This document shows, piece after piece, positions 26,774 to 35,012 of a DNA stretch of 64,000 nt. The first letter of the stretch is position 1. The number at the start of each line of letters is the position of its first letter. The notes beneath the pieces were generated by a model. That model was not told the DNA's origin. It did no database searches and worked only from the letters and a program-made list of their open reading frames with translations. The DNA is taken from assembly GCF_000372465.1 (NCBI RefSeq), contig NZ_AQUZ01000018.1, forward strand, positions 87,783 to 151,782, read 5' to 3'. Source of the DNA: Kribbella catacumbae DSM 19601 (lineage in GTDB: Bacteria; Actinomycetota; Actinomycetes; Propionibacteriales; Kribbellaceae). The translations under genes were made by a program, and so were the position numbers.

Positions 26774-26807
26774 AGTTGCCACTTGCTGATTGCAGCAAGT
26801 GGCAACT
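26774..26807. terminator. Strong hairpin terminator
   Basis: A 15-base-pair perfect stem (left arm 26774-26788, right arm 26793-26807) closes on the 4-base loop ATTG and is followed by TTAT. It ends the aldo/keto reductase transcript and separates it from the operon that begins at 26888. Confidence 0.85.
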
Positions 26808-26887
26808 TATCCACAGATCGCGATAATCGCCCTCCCGTCACCTGCTCCGACCACTAACCTCGGACGGTCGACTCTCGGGAGGAACAA

Positions 26888-28309
26888 GTGGGGATCTGCG
26901 TCCGCTGCGGGAATCAGCGCGACCCGGCCAGCCAGAGCTGCCCGCACTGCGGTGCCGGCTCCGCGCAGCCACAGCACCAACCAGTACAGCAGCACCAGCA
27001 CCAGCCGGTGCAGCAGACGCCGGTGCAGGCGCCGTTCCTGGAGACCGCCGGTCCGCCGACCAGCTCGCCGGAATCGTGGTCGCCGCCCGTTGTCTCGGCG
27101 CAGGTCGCCGGTCCGGCGCCGCGGACCTCCGTCGGGACGAAGCTCCGGAAGGTCTTCACCCGGCCGCCCGGCTATCAGTCCGTCTTCGTCTGGCTGGTCA
27201 CCGGCATGCTGCGCAATCCGCGCGGCCTGATCGGCGCTCTGCTCGCGAGCTGGTTCAATCTGCCGATCGCCGTCCTCCTGGGCGGTCTGGGCATGGTGCT
27301 CGGCGGCATCGGCGGGTATGTCGGCGGTGCGTTCACCGGCCAGGACCAAGCCAGCTCCTGGGCGCAGAACATTCCGCTCCTCGAGAGCGTGCTGGGCAGC
27401 GCGCTCCTCCAGGGTGGCGGCATCGTCGGCATGCTGCTGGGGATCGCGGCCGGTGCGATCGGTGGCTTCGTGCTGGGTCTGCTGCTCCCCTGGTTCATGC
27501 TGGCCGCCGCGAGCCCGGTCGAAGGGCTCGGCCGCTTCCTCGCCCAGTTCCTGGTCGCCGCCCTGTGCGGTTTCCTCTACACGATCTACGGCATCGCCAC
27601 CGAGGGCTGGCACATCCGGGTCTTCGAAGGCGCCCGGGAGCCCAGCCGCCGGGAACGCGCTTTGATCGAACCGATCGTGGCGGACTGCGCCCGCCGTCTG
27701 GGCCTGACCTCCACGCCGAAGCTGCTGATCTCGGACGACCGGACGCCGAACGCCATGGCGTACAGCCGGCACATCATCATCTACCGAGGCTTCATGGACG
27801 CCTTCGAGTACGAGACCGAACCGCTGGCCGGGGTCATCTGCCACGAGCTGACCCACTGGCGCAACGCGGACTGCGTCTCGAACTACTTCATCCGCGGCGT
27901 CGCTCTCCCGCTGTACCTCGCCTACAGCGTCTGCGCCTTCCTGCTGCAGATCACCCGCGGGACCATCGCCTTCGCCCTCTGGCTGGCCTTCTGGCCGATC
28001 ATGGTCAGCATCCGGTACGTCGTGATGCCGCTGCAGTCGGCGGGTATCCGGGCCGCGGAGTACCGCGCCGACCAGGGTGCGGTGTACGCCGGGTACCGGG
28101 ACGGCCTGCGTACCGTGCTCGCCCGGTTCCGGGACAGCTTCGACGGCGCCCGCAACGGGTGGGACATGTCGATCCTCGCCACCCACCCGGCGCCCGAGCT
28201 CCGGCTGGAACGCGTCGAGGAGCCAGGCGTCGACTATCCGTTGCCGGACGCCGAGAACCCCGACATCCCGACCCCGGTGATTATCACCGGGTCGCTCGCG
28301 AGGGACTGA
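26888..28309 (+). CDS. Zinc-ribbon M48-like membrane metalloprotease
   Basis: GTG 26888 follows GGGAGGAACAA. The 473-residue protein starts with a zinc ribbon (CVRCG and CPHCG, residues 4-22). A Gln/His/Pro-rich linker (about 25-55) and three to four membrane helices (about 95-210) follow. The M48 peptidase domain contains GVICHELTHWRNAD (HExxH), then two more helices and the third metal ligand candidate in EYRADQGAVY. HtpX-like enzymes clip membrane proteins. Here it heads an operon with a VirD4-like ATPase and overlaps it by one base, suggesting a processing role for that system. Confidence 0.82.
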   Translation: MGICVRCGNQRDPASQSCPHCGAGSAQPQHQPVQQHQHQPVQQTPVQAPFLETAGPPTSSPESWSPPVVSAQVAGPAPRTSVGTKLRKVFTRPPGYQSVFVWLVTGMLRNPRGLIGALLASWFNLPIAVLLGGLGMVLGGIGGYVGGAFTGQDQASSWAQNIPLLESVLGSALLQGGGIVGMLLGIAAGAIGGFVLGLLLPWFMLAAASPVEGLGRFLAQFLVAALCGFLYTIYGIATEGWHIRVFEGAREPSRRERALIEPIVADCARRLGLTSTPKLLISDDRTPNAMAYSRHIIIYRGFMDAFEYETEPLAGVICHELTHWRNADCVSNYFIRGVALPLYLAYSVCAFLLQITRGTIAFALWLAFWPIMVSIRYVVMPLQSAGIRAAEYRADQGAVYAGYRDGLRTVLARFRDSFDGARNGWDMSILATHPAPELRLERVEEPGVDYPLPDAENPDIPTPVIITGSLARD

Positions 28310-29694
28310 TGAACGCGACCTGGCCGCCCATCCCGCCGTTCGGGCTCGAGCCACGCCGGCAGGTGTTCCTCGGCTGGGATGCCCGAGGTGGCTACAAGCG
28401 ATGCTGGAGCGCCCCCGAGGACTCCGTCGGCATCGTCGGTCCGCCGCGCTACGGCAAGACCTCCGGACTGATCATCCCGTCCGTGATGTGGTGGGAAGGT
28501 CCCGTCGTCTGCACGTCGACCCGCGGCGACATCCTCGGGTTCACCGGAGACCGCCGGCGGGCGCTGGCCGCGCCGTACGGCGGATCGGTGCGGGTGTACG
28601 ACCCTTTCGGCAGCGAGTTCCCCTCGCTGTCGATGCGGTGGTCGCCGCTGGCCGACTGCGAGAATCCGTCGGTCTGCTACCGCCGCGTCGCGGCGATGAC
28701 CGCGGTCGCGGGCCAAGGCGTTTCGGACGGCGACCACTGGCGAGGCGGTGCCGCGGCGATCCTGCGCGCGTACTTCCATGCCGCGGCGCTGGAGGGTCTG
28801 CCGATCTCCGTCGTACGGCGCTGGCTCACGGCCCAGGAGACCCGTGATCCCACGGCCATCCTGCGCCTCTCCTCGAGCCCTGGCGCGATGTGGGCCGACG
28901 ACCTGGATGCGGTGAAACTGCTCGGCGATCGCGAACGCGGCAGCTTCTACTCCGTCGCCCGCAATACGCTCGAGGCGACCTCGGAGCCGACCGTACTGGC
29001 GTCATGCTCTACGAACGATCTGGACATCGACCAGTTCCTGGAAAGCAGGTCGTCGCTGTTCATCATCGGCCCGTCCCACCAGCAGCAGGCGATCGCGCCG
29101 CTGATGGCCGGCCTGGTCGACAGCATCGCCCAGCGCGCCTCGGAGCTGGCCGCCGCCCGCGGCGGTCGCCTGGATCCGCCGCTGCTGCTGGCGCTCGACG
29201 AGATCGCCAACATCGCACCGTTGCAAAGCCTGCCGTCGCTGGTCAGCGAAGGCGGCGGCCGCGGCATCATCACCCTCTGGGCCACCCAAAGCCTTGCCCA
29301 GCTGCGGAATCGCTACGGCATCGAACAGCAGGCCGCGATCCTCGCCGCGACCACCGCCAAGCTGATCTTCGGCGGCATGTCCAACGGCGAGGACCTGCAC
29401 AACATCTCCTCCTGGGCCGGCGAAGAACGTCAGTCCAACACCAGCACCCAGCTGGGCCCCCAGGGCGTCCCGCAAACGACCGGCGGCGTCGGTGTGGGCG
29501 GCGCGATCACCAGCCAGAACACCACCATCGGCACCATCTACCGCCCTGCCCTCCCCGTCAACGCCATCCAGATGCTCCCCCCGTTCCACGCCTGGCTCTT
29601 CTGGCGCAGCGACCCACCCTTCCAAGTCGAATCCCGCCCCGCCGGCGCCATCCCCGAATTCGCCCAACTAAAGGGCTTCACCCATGACCGCTGA
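28309..29694 (+). CDS. VirD4/TraG-like type IV coupling ATPase
   Basis: ATG 28309 overlaps the M48 stop. The 461-residue protein carries a Walker A (GPPRYGKT, residues 44-51), a Walker B (LLLALDEIANI near 297) and motifs of the TraG/TraD coupling-protein family (GGRGIITLWATQSLAQLRNR and the C-terminal lid region). Unlike classical VirD4 it has no N-terminal membrane helices, so it is soluble or docks on a partner. Coupling proteins bring DNA or protein substrates to a type IV channel. No relaxase or VirB4 is seen in this window. The Ser/Thr/Gln-rich stretch near residue 370-410 may be disordered. Confidence 0.87.
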   Translation: MNATWPPIPPFGLEPRRQVFLGWDARGGYKRCWSAPEDSVGIVGPPRYGKTSGLIIPSVMWWEGPVVCTSTRGDILGFTGDRRRALAAPYGGSVRVYDPFGSEFPSLSMRWSPLADCENPSVCYRRVAAMTAVAGQGVSDGDHWRGGAAAILRAYFHAAALEGLPISVVRRWLTAQETRDPTAILRLSSSPGAMWADDLDAVKLLGDRERGSFYSVARNTLEATSEPTVLASCSTNDLDIDQFLESRSSLFIIGPSHQQQAIAPLMAGLVDSIAQRASELAAARGGRLDPPLLLALDEIANIAPLQSLPSLVSEGGGRGIITLWATQSLAQLRNRYGIEQQAAILAATTAKLIFGGMSNGEDLHNISSWAGEERQSNTSTQLGPQGVPQTTGGVGVGGAITSQNTTIGTIYRPALPVNAIQMLPPFHAWLFWRSDPPFQVESRPAGAIPEFAQLKGFTHDR

Positions 29695-29730
29695 CACCGA
29701 CGAGCTCAACCATCTGAAGGGGTACACCGC

Positions 29731-30239
29731 ATGACTACCGACAACGATTACGAGTACCTCGTCAGGGTTTTCGAGCCGGCAGGTGAGTCTGTGGACCGTC
29801 CCAGCGGTTTGTGGCGTCATCGGGGCGACGATTTCGAGTACCTGTCGATGGTCGACTGGACCTGGCATCCCCAGGGCGACGTACCGTTGCCGCATCCTGA
29901 CAGGTGCCGATCAGTGCCGAGCAGGCTCAAACACTGCTCGCGGATCGCCAGCGGTTCGCGAAGTACTGGGTCATGCACCGAAGCCCGGCCAAGGGCGACC
30001 TCCATGAGGACACCCTGGTGTACAGGCAGTTTCGGAGCCCTGAACGCCTGGTCGAAGAGGCATTCGGTCGTGCCAACGTCTGGGTTGAGACGCCGGACAT
30101 CAGGGACTTCGAGGTGGGTGGTCCGCACGACGTCCCCGACCTGGAGCCCATCGACGCCGACACGGCCGAGCGCCTGATCAACGAGACCCGCGGAATCAGC
30201 GGCATGACCGACGAGTTCAACCACCTGAAGGGACACCGC
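29731..30239 (+). pseudogene. Frameshifted first copy of a duplicated small protein
   Basis: The ATG at 29731 opens a frame (DYEYLVRVFEPAGESVDRPS, then GLWRHRGDDFEYLSMVDW) that matches the next gene closely until about 29900. There four bases are missing relative to the second copy, and the remaining homology (PISAEQAQTLLADRQRFAKY onward) continues in another frame. The repeat also includes the leading NHLKG stretch before each copy. I do not recognise the family. Either this copy is dead or a short N-terminal form is made. Confidence 0.75.
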
Positions 30240-30728
30240 ATGACCACCAACGACTACGAGTACCTGGCCTGGGTTTCCAAAGCACGTAAGGAATCGGTGG
30301 ATCGACCGAGCGGTCTGTGGCGCCACCGCGGCGACGAGTTCGAATACTTTTCGCTCATCGACTGGACCTGGCATCCGCGCGGTGACGCGAACCTTCCGCA
30401 CCCCGATCTACTGATACCGATCTCTGCCGAGCAGGCGCGGACTCTGATCGCGGACCGCCAGCTATTCGCCAGGTACTACGTTCAGTACCTCAGCCCGGCC
30501 AAGGGCGACCCCATCGAGGCAACCGTTGTGTACAGGCATCTCCCCAGCCCGGAGGGGATCGTCGACGAGGGGTTCGGCCGTGACAACAAGTGGATCCGGA
30601 CCCAGACGATCAGAGACTTCCAGGTCGGCGGCCCCCACGAGGTCCCGGATCTGGAGCCCATCGACGCCGCGACGGCTGAGCGGCTGATCCAGGAGACCCG
30701 CGGAATCTCGGGAGCCACCGAGCTGTGA
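30240..30728 (+). CDS. Hypothetical protein, intact second copy of the duplication
   Basis: The 162-residue protein is soluble with no signal peptide. It has many Trp/Tyr/Asp (YEYLAWVSKARKESVDRPSG, SLIDWTWHPRGD, SAEQARTLIADRQLFARYYV and a PHEVPDLEPIDAATAERLI tail). The family is not known to me. It shares about 70 percent identity by eye with the broken copy upstream. Its end overlaps the start of the RelA/SpoT-like gene by 4 bases, so it could be an immunity or antitoxin-type partner of that protein. That is inference from position and from the tandem copy, as seen in immunity loci. Confidence 0.7.
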   Translation: MTTNDYEYLAWVSKARKESVDRPSGLWRHRGDEFEYFSLIDWTWHPRGDANLPHPDLLIPISAEQARTLIADRQLFARYYVQYLSPAKGDPIEATVVYRHLPSPEGIVDEGFGRDNKWIRTQTIRDFQVGGPHEVPDLEPIDAATAERLIQETRGISGATEL

Positions 30729-32965
30729 GTCCGGGACCCTGGAACGGCAAGGGACACGAGGCACGCCTACGCCTGGAGGCCGACGACAACGAGGCCGTGG
30801 AGGCAGCTCACCTCCGTGCCGTTCGACGGCGAGGACTGCTTGACGAAGCACTCGAACAGACCAGACGTGCGGCGGCAGCCTACGGCAGCAGGCTGGAAGG
30901 CCTTCGCTACTCGCTCAAGAGTCTCGAATCGTTCCGGAGCAAGGTTGCCCGCCGCCCGGCGTTGACGACGGCGCCCGCCGCCGCCTTCGCAACCAATGAT
31001 CTCAACCGCTACACCCTGACGTTCCCTCGCGAGCGATACACCCAGGGCGTGCTCGCCTGTTACGAGAACTTGCGCGCGCAAGGGTTCGTCAAAGTCAAGG
31101 ACCGGAACAGCTGGAACACTCCGGACTACCGCGGCATCAACTCGACGTGGGCGATGGTCGGAGAGGACGGGCGGGCGCAGCACTCATTCGAGGTGCAGTT
31201 CCACACACCGGAGAGCTTTGAGGTAAAGAACGACCGCAACCATCTGCTGTACGAACTGGATCGCGTCGGCAAGCCAGAAGACACCCAACGGCGGATTGCG
31301 ATCAGCCAACTGCAGGCCGAGCGTTACGGGAACATGGAGGCTCCCCCTGGCCACGAAACGATCCGCACGCCGGCGACTGTCCAGGAGTTCGACCCCGCGC
31401 CCCAGAACGTCATCGATCAGGTTCTGGCCGAGGAGGAGCAGCTCCGCCAGCAGAAGGCCGAGGAGGCACGCGAGCAGGCGGAGCAGCAGGCCGAGCGGGA
31501 GCGCGAGGACGAGCGCAACCGCGAGAAGGAGCGGGATCAGGATCGTGATCGAGAGAGTGGTGAACCTGCCGAACCGGGACGGGATCCTGCTGCCGAGGAC
31601 GACGCTGATCAGTCCGGCCTGAACGACTCCGCGAAGACCGAGGAGCAGCTCAGTCTCGAAGAGGAGCCGGGTCTCGAAGAAGAGCCGACTCTCAAGGAGG
31701 AGCAGCCGAAGACTGGGCCGGGTGCTGACGATGGCCTGGAGGACGAGAACGACGGTACGGAAGCTGATGCGACCGCTCAGGTTGATGCTCAGGAAGAGTC
31801 CGAGCAGCAGGCTGAGACGGACGCGCAAGTACAGGCGGAAGATGAGGCGGCGCAGGGCGAAGCTGACGAGCAGGCCGCGACCGAAGCCGACGACGCTCAG
31901 GTCGACGAGGAATCCGACCAGGAAGTAGCGCGCACCGAAGCCGAGGACCAGGAGTCGACGCGCGCGGAGAACCAAACCCAGTCCGAGGACGATGCGGACC
32001 GCGACGACGAGGCTGCGACACAGGCGGAGGACGAGGCTGCCACGCAGGCAGAGGACGAGGCTGCGACACAGGCAGAGGACGAGGCTGCCACGCAGGCAGA
32101 GGACGAAGCTGCCACCCAAGCCGAAGACGAAGCCGCGACCCAAGCCGAGGGTGAGGCAGCGGCGCAGGCGGAGGATGAGGCTGCTGTGCAGCGTGGGGAC
32201 GATGAGCGGGCTGCGGCTGAAGCTGATGATGCTCAGGTCGACCAGGAGGCTGATCAAGAGGTAACGCGCGCGGAGGGCGAGGCCGAGGAAGAGTCGGCGC
32301 GCGCGGAGAGTCAAGCGCAGTCAGAGGAGCAGGCGGATCGCCAAGGTGAGGCCGGCTCGGAGACGGAGGCTGGGGGCGCGGATGCGGATGACGAGCCTGG
32401 CCGGGCGGCTGACAGGCAGGCGGATTCTGAGGCTGGCGTGGACGGGGCCGAGGCGGGCGCTCAGGACGAAGCAGGAGCTAAGGCGGAAGCCGACGCCGAC
32501 ACTCAGGCGGAGGCCGACGCTGATGCTGACGCTGGAGCTGGTCCGGGAGCTGAGTCCGACGCTGACACTCAAGCAAATGCGGAAGCCGGATCCGAGGCAG
32601 GCGCTGAGGTTGAGGCCGGTACTCAGACTGAGGTAGGCGCTGACGAAGACGCCGGTACTCAGACCGAAGCAGGTGCTGAGGAAGACGCCGGTGCTCAGGC
32701 CGAAGCAGGTGCTGAGGAAGAGGTCGGTGCTCAGGCCGAAGCGGAGGGCGGTGCTGATGCTGAGGCGGCTGGGGCTGAGGGTGGGGAAGCTCAGGCTGAG
32801 GGTGGGGCTGAGGATGCGGGTTCGGGTGGGTATGAGGAGCAGGCTGCGGCGGATGATGCGCGGGTGGCGGGGGCTATGGAGTCTGGGGACAGCGGCGGGG
32901 ATTACGAGGGTGGGGACTACTCGTACGAGGACAGCTCGGCGGGCGACGACATGGGGAGGGAGTGA
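30725..32965 (+). CDS. RelA/SpoT-like domain protein with long acidic repeat tail
   Basis: The 746-residue product has a folded N-terminal part (about 1-190) with features of the RelA/SpoT nucleotidyltransferase fold: KSLESFRSK (65-73), an Asp before a strand (DLNRYT, 92-97), NSWNTPDYRGIN (128-139), and FEVQFHT (155-161) followed by a His/Tyr/Glu helix (HLLYEL). These parallel KS..S...K, D....R, Y.G... and E.Q..T of (p)ppGpp or (p)ppApp synthetases and related toxins. Residues about 235-746 are an Asp/Glu/Ala/Gln-rich, likely disordered tail with tandem repeats. The start (GTG 30725) overlaps the upstream small protein. Function is inferred from motifs only. Confidence 0.7.
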   Translation: MSPGPWNGKGHEARLRLEADDNEAVEAAHLRAVRRRGLLDEALEQTRRAAAAYGSRLEGLRYSLKSLESFRSKVARRPALTTAPAAAFATNDLNRYTLTFPRERYTQGVLACYENLRAQGFVKVKDRNSWNTPDYRGINSTWAMVGEDGRAQHSFEVQFHTPESFEVKNDRNHLLYELDRVGKPEDTQRRIAISQLQAERYGNMEAPPGHETIRTPATVQEFDPAPQNVIDQVLAEEEQLRQQKAEEAREQAEQQAEREREDERNREKERDQDRDRESGEPAEPGRDPAAEDDADQSGLNDSAKTEEQLSLEEEPGLEEEPTLKEEQPKTGPGADDGLEDENDGTEADATAQVDAQEESEQQAETDAQVQAEDEAAQGEADEQAATEADDAQVDEESDQEVARTEAEDQESTRAENQTQSEDDADRDDEAATQAEDEAATQAEDEAATQAEDEAATQAEDEAATQAEDEAATQAEGEAAAQAEDEAAVQRGDDERAAAEADDAQVDQEADQEVTRAEGEAEEESARAESQAQSEEQADRQGEAGSETEAGGADADDEPGRAADRQADSEAGVDGAEAGAQDEAGAKAEADADTQAEADADADAGAGPGAESDADTQANAEAGSEAGAEVEAGTQTEVGADEDAGTQTEAGAEEDAGAQAEAGAEEEVGAQAEAEGGADAEAAGAEGGEAQAEGGAEDAGSGGYEEQAAADDARVAGAMESGDSGGDYEGGDYSYEDSSAGDDMGRE
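32009..32200 (+). repeat. 24-base tandem repeat encoding EAATQAED
   Basis: Eight in-frame 24-base units encode EAATQAED or close variants. The first five are nearly identical at DNA level, and the last three drift (EAATQAEG, EAAAQAED, EAAVQRGD). Such a tract can change length by slippage or recombination without shifting the frame. Confidence 0.9.
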
Positions 32966-32967
32966 CG

Positions 32968-33354
32968 ATGGCGCCTAAGCCGCCGTGGGTTTGGGACGAG
33001 GTGAGCGCGGAGGCGCTGGAGCAGTCGTGGGACGGGTTGGCGGCGTGGGTCGACTGGGTCGAGGAGGCCTATGCGCCGTGGGTGATGTTGCCGCCGTGCT
33101 GGCCGGTGCACGAAGGGCTCCGGACCGAGTTGACGATGTACTGGTACTGGCATCGGTGGGTGATGTCGGCGGCGGTGAATCCGATCGACGGGGTGCGGTG
33201 GCACAACGAGTTGCGGCGGTCGGCGGTGGCTTGGCGCGAGCTGGCGACGTGCCGGCACGAACCGCCGGTGGCCCATCACGGTCAGATCCTTGCCGCCCGC
33301 AAGGTCAAGCGCGACGAGTACCTCGCCCAAGCACGCCGTACTGAGGAGGCATGA
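32968..33354 (+). CDS. DUF4913-family protein
   Basis: The protein of about 128 residues has the DUF4913 pattern: LAAWVDWVEEAYAPWVMLPP, then CWPVHEGLRTELTMYWYWHRW and a WH pair (VRWHNELRR). Members are Trp-rich, soluble and in my recollection found near actinobacterial conjugation genes; their function is unknown. ATG 32968 has GGAGG at a good distance. A GTG at 32962 overlaps the previous stop but has no spaced ribosome site. Confidence 0.78.
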   Translation: MAPKPPWVWDEVSAEALEQSWDGLAAWVDWVEEAYAPWVMLPPCWPVHEGLRTELTMYWYWHRWVMSAAVNPIDGVRWHNELRRSAVAWRELATCRHEPPVAHHGQILAARKVKRDEYLAQARRTEEA

Positions 33355-34316
33355 TGGTGCAGACCCAGCCCAGTCCACCGATCAGTCCGTTCGTCGAACC
33401 GTGGCAGGCATCGCCGCGCACCAAGGCGATCACCGCGGTGGTGACCGCGGTGGTCGTGGTGCTGTGTGCCACGACGTACGCCGTGCAACGGATCTGGCTG
33501 ACGCCGGAGGCCGCGGTCGAGGGGTACTTCGGGGCGCTCGCGGATCGCGATGCAGCGAAGGCGGCGTCGTACATCAAGGACAGCAGTTCGGCGACGAGTG
33601 AGATCGTCGGCGCGGAGCAGTACGTCCCGCCGACCGACCTGAAGATCGGCGAACTCGAGGACGAGAAGGCCGCGCAGGTCAGCTTCCGCATCGGCGAGAA
33701 CACGATCAGCGGCGAAATTCCCCTGCACCGCAAGGACGAACTGACACTCGGCCTGTTCCGCGGCTGGGCGATCGACGGCGGTCTGCCGTCGATCCAGATC
33801 ACTACGGCGGCGGCCTCGGTCGACGTCCAAGTGAACGGGAAGCCGCTGCCGGACGAGTCCAGAGAATCGCGCCTGCTGCAGGTGTTCCCGGGCCGGTACG
33901 TCGTCAGTGTCGCGGACAACCCGCTGCTGGAGAGCGCGCCGGTCACCATCGACGCCGGGTTCGACGACCAGGACGCAACCCTGGATCCGAAGATCAAGGC
34001 CTCCGCCCAGTCGGCCGTGGACGCGCAGGTGAAGGACTATCTGAAGGGCTGCCTGACCGACGCGACCAAGCCCGACAGCAACTGCCCGTTCTCGTCCGAG
34101 GCGACCCAGCAGGTCTGGAAGATCGACACCTTCCCGACGATCCAGTTGAGCCTCGACGACAGCGGTTCGGTCATGGTCGAGACCACCGCCAGCGGCACGG
34201 CGACCGTCACTGGCACCGGGTACGGCGGTAGCCCGATCACCGACAACTCGACGTTCAGGGTGTCCGGACCGGTCATCGTCGACCAGGGCAAACTCGTGTT
34301 CCAGCCCGAGTCGTGA
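33351..34316 (+). CDS. Single-pass membrane protein, possible TcpC/VirB8-like
   Basis: The 321-residue protein has one membrane helix (residues about 25-48) and a large outer part. The first outer domain (AAVEGYFGALADRDAAKAAS) looks like the start of an NTF2-like fold such as those in TcpC, VirB8 or DUF4878 proteins. A second domain with two Cys (GCLTD, SNCPF) follows. It overlaps the DUF4913 stop by 4 bases. The membrane topology is clear, but the family link is a guess. Confidence 0.6.
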   Translation: MMVQTQPSPPISPFVEPWQASPRTKAITAVVTAVVVVLCATTYAVQRIWLTPEAAVEGYFGALADRDAAKAASYIKDSSSATSEIVGAEQYVPPTDLKIGELEDEKAAQVSFRIGENTISGEIPLHRKDELTLGLFRGWAIDGGLPSIQITTAAASVDVQVNGKPLPDESRESRLLQVFPGRYVVSVADNPLLESAPVTIDAGFDDQDATLDPKIKASAQSAVDAQVKDYLKGCLTDATKPDSNCPFSSEATQQVWKIDTFPTIQLSLDDSGSVMVETTASGTATVTGTGYGGSPITDNSTFRVSGPVIVDQGKLVFQPES

Positions 34317-34987
34317 TGACTCAGGCGAGCTCCACCAAGGTTGCCGTGATCGCTTTCACCGCCAACCTTGTCGTCTGCGGGCTCATCGGCACCAGCCTGC
34401 TCCTGCTCCGCGGGACGAGCGGTACGGCGGATGCCGCCGTACCCAAGCCGTCCACCAGCACGCCGACCCCAGCGGCCTCGTCATCGCCCACACCGACCGA
34501 GAGCTCGGAGGCGCCCAGCACCCCGACCGCCCCGACGAGCAAGCCGACCCCGGCTGGGGCATTCAAGGACGTCTCCGGCCCGGGCGGGGTCGTCACCAAG
34601 ATCCCCAGCGGCTGGCCGGCGAAGGTCCGTGGGGGCAAGACCGACGCCCAGGCCACCGACCCGACGCAGCCGACCAGCTTACTACGGTACGGCGGTTCGG
34701 CGTCGCCGGCTCAGCCGTTGATCGACGTCATGCGGACCACCGAGCGGAACTTCAGCAAGCAGTACCCAGGCTACAAGCTGATCGCGCTGCGTCCGGAGAC
34801 CTGGCGCGACCATGAGTCGGTCACCTGGACGTTCGAGTTCGACACCGCCGACGGCCGCAAACACGTGGACTCCGTCTACTGGCGGGCCGGGCAGAACGAC
34901 TACGTGGTCTACGCGTCCGCGCTGCTCAAGAACTGGCCGGCCATGCAGCAGATCTACACGACCGCCCACGACGCGGCCAAGCCGTGA
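34313..34987 (+). CDS. Membrane-anchored protein with Ser/Thr/Pro linker
   Basis: An N-terminal hydrophobic anchor (residues about 10-35) is followed by a 50-residue Pro/Ser/Thr linker (about 42-90). A compact outer domain ends the chain (VVTKIPSGWPAKVRGGKTDA, WTFEFDTADGRKHVDSVYWR). The outer domain resembles sensor domains attached to actinobacterial kinases and lipoproteins. It overlaps the preceding gene by 4 bases (GTGA), so it belongs to the same complex. Confidence 0.6.
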   Translation: MMTQASSTKVAVIAFTANLVVCGLIGTSLLLLRGTSGTADAAVPKPSTSTPTPAASSSPTPTESSEAPSTPTAPTSKPTPAGAFKDVSGPGGVVTKIPSGWPAKVRGGKTDAQATDPTQPTSLLRYGGSASPAQPLIDVMRTTERNFSKQYPGYKLIALRPETWRDHESVTWTFEFDTADGRKHVDSVYWRAGQNDYVVYASALLKNWPAMQQIYTTAHDAAKP

Positions 34988-35012
34988 CGTCGTACCAGGC
35001 AGGAATTGACCA

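Noticed and set aside
32009..32200. CRISPR-like array
   Set aside because: Repeats are contiguous 24-base coding units with no spacers.
31184..32314. 376-residue open frame on the minus strand, rich in Leu/Val
   Set aside because: It is the exact shadow of the Glu/Asp/Ala repeat gene; its apparent membrane helices come from reading the acidic codons backwards.
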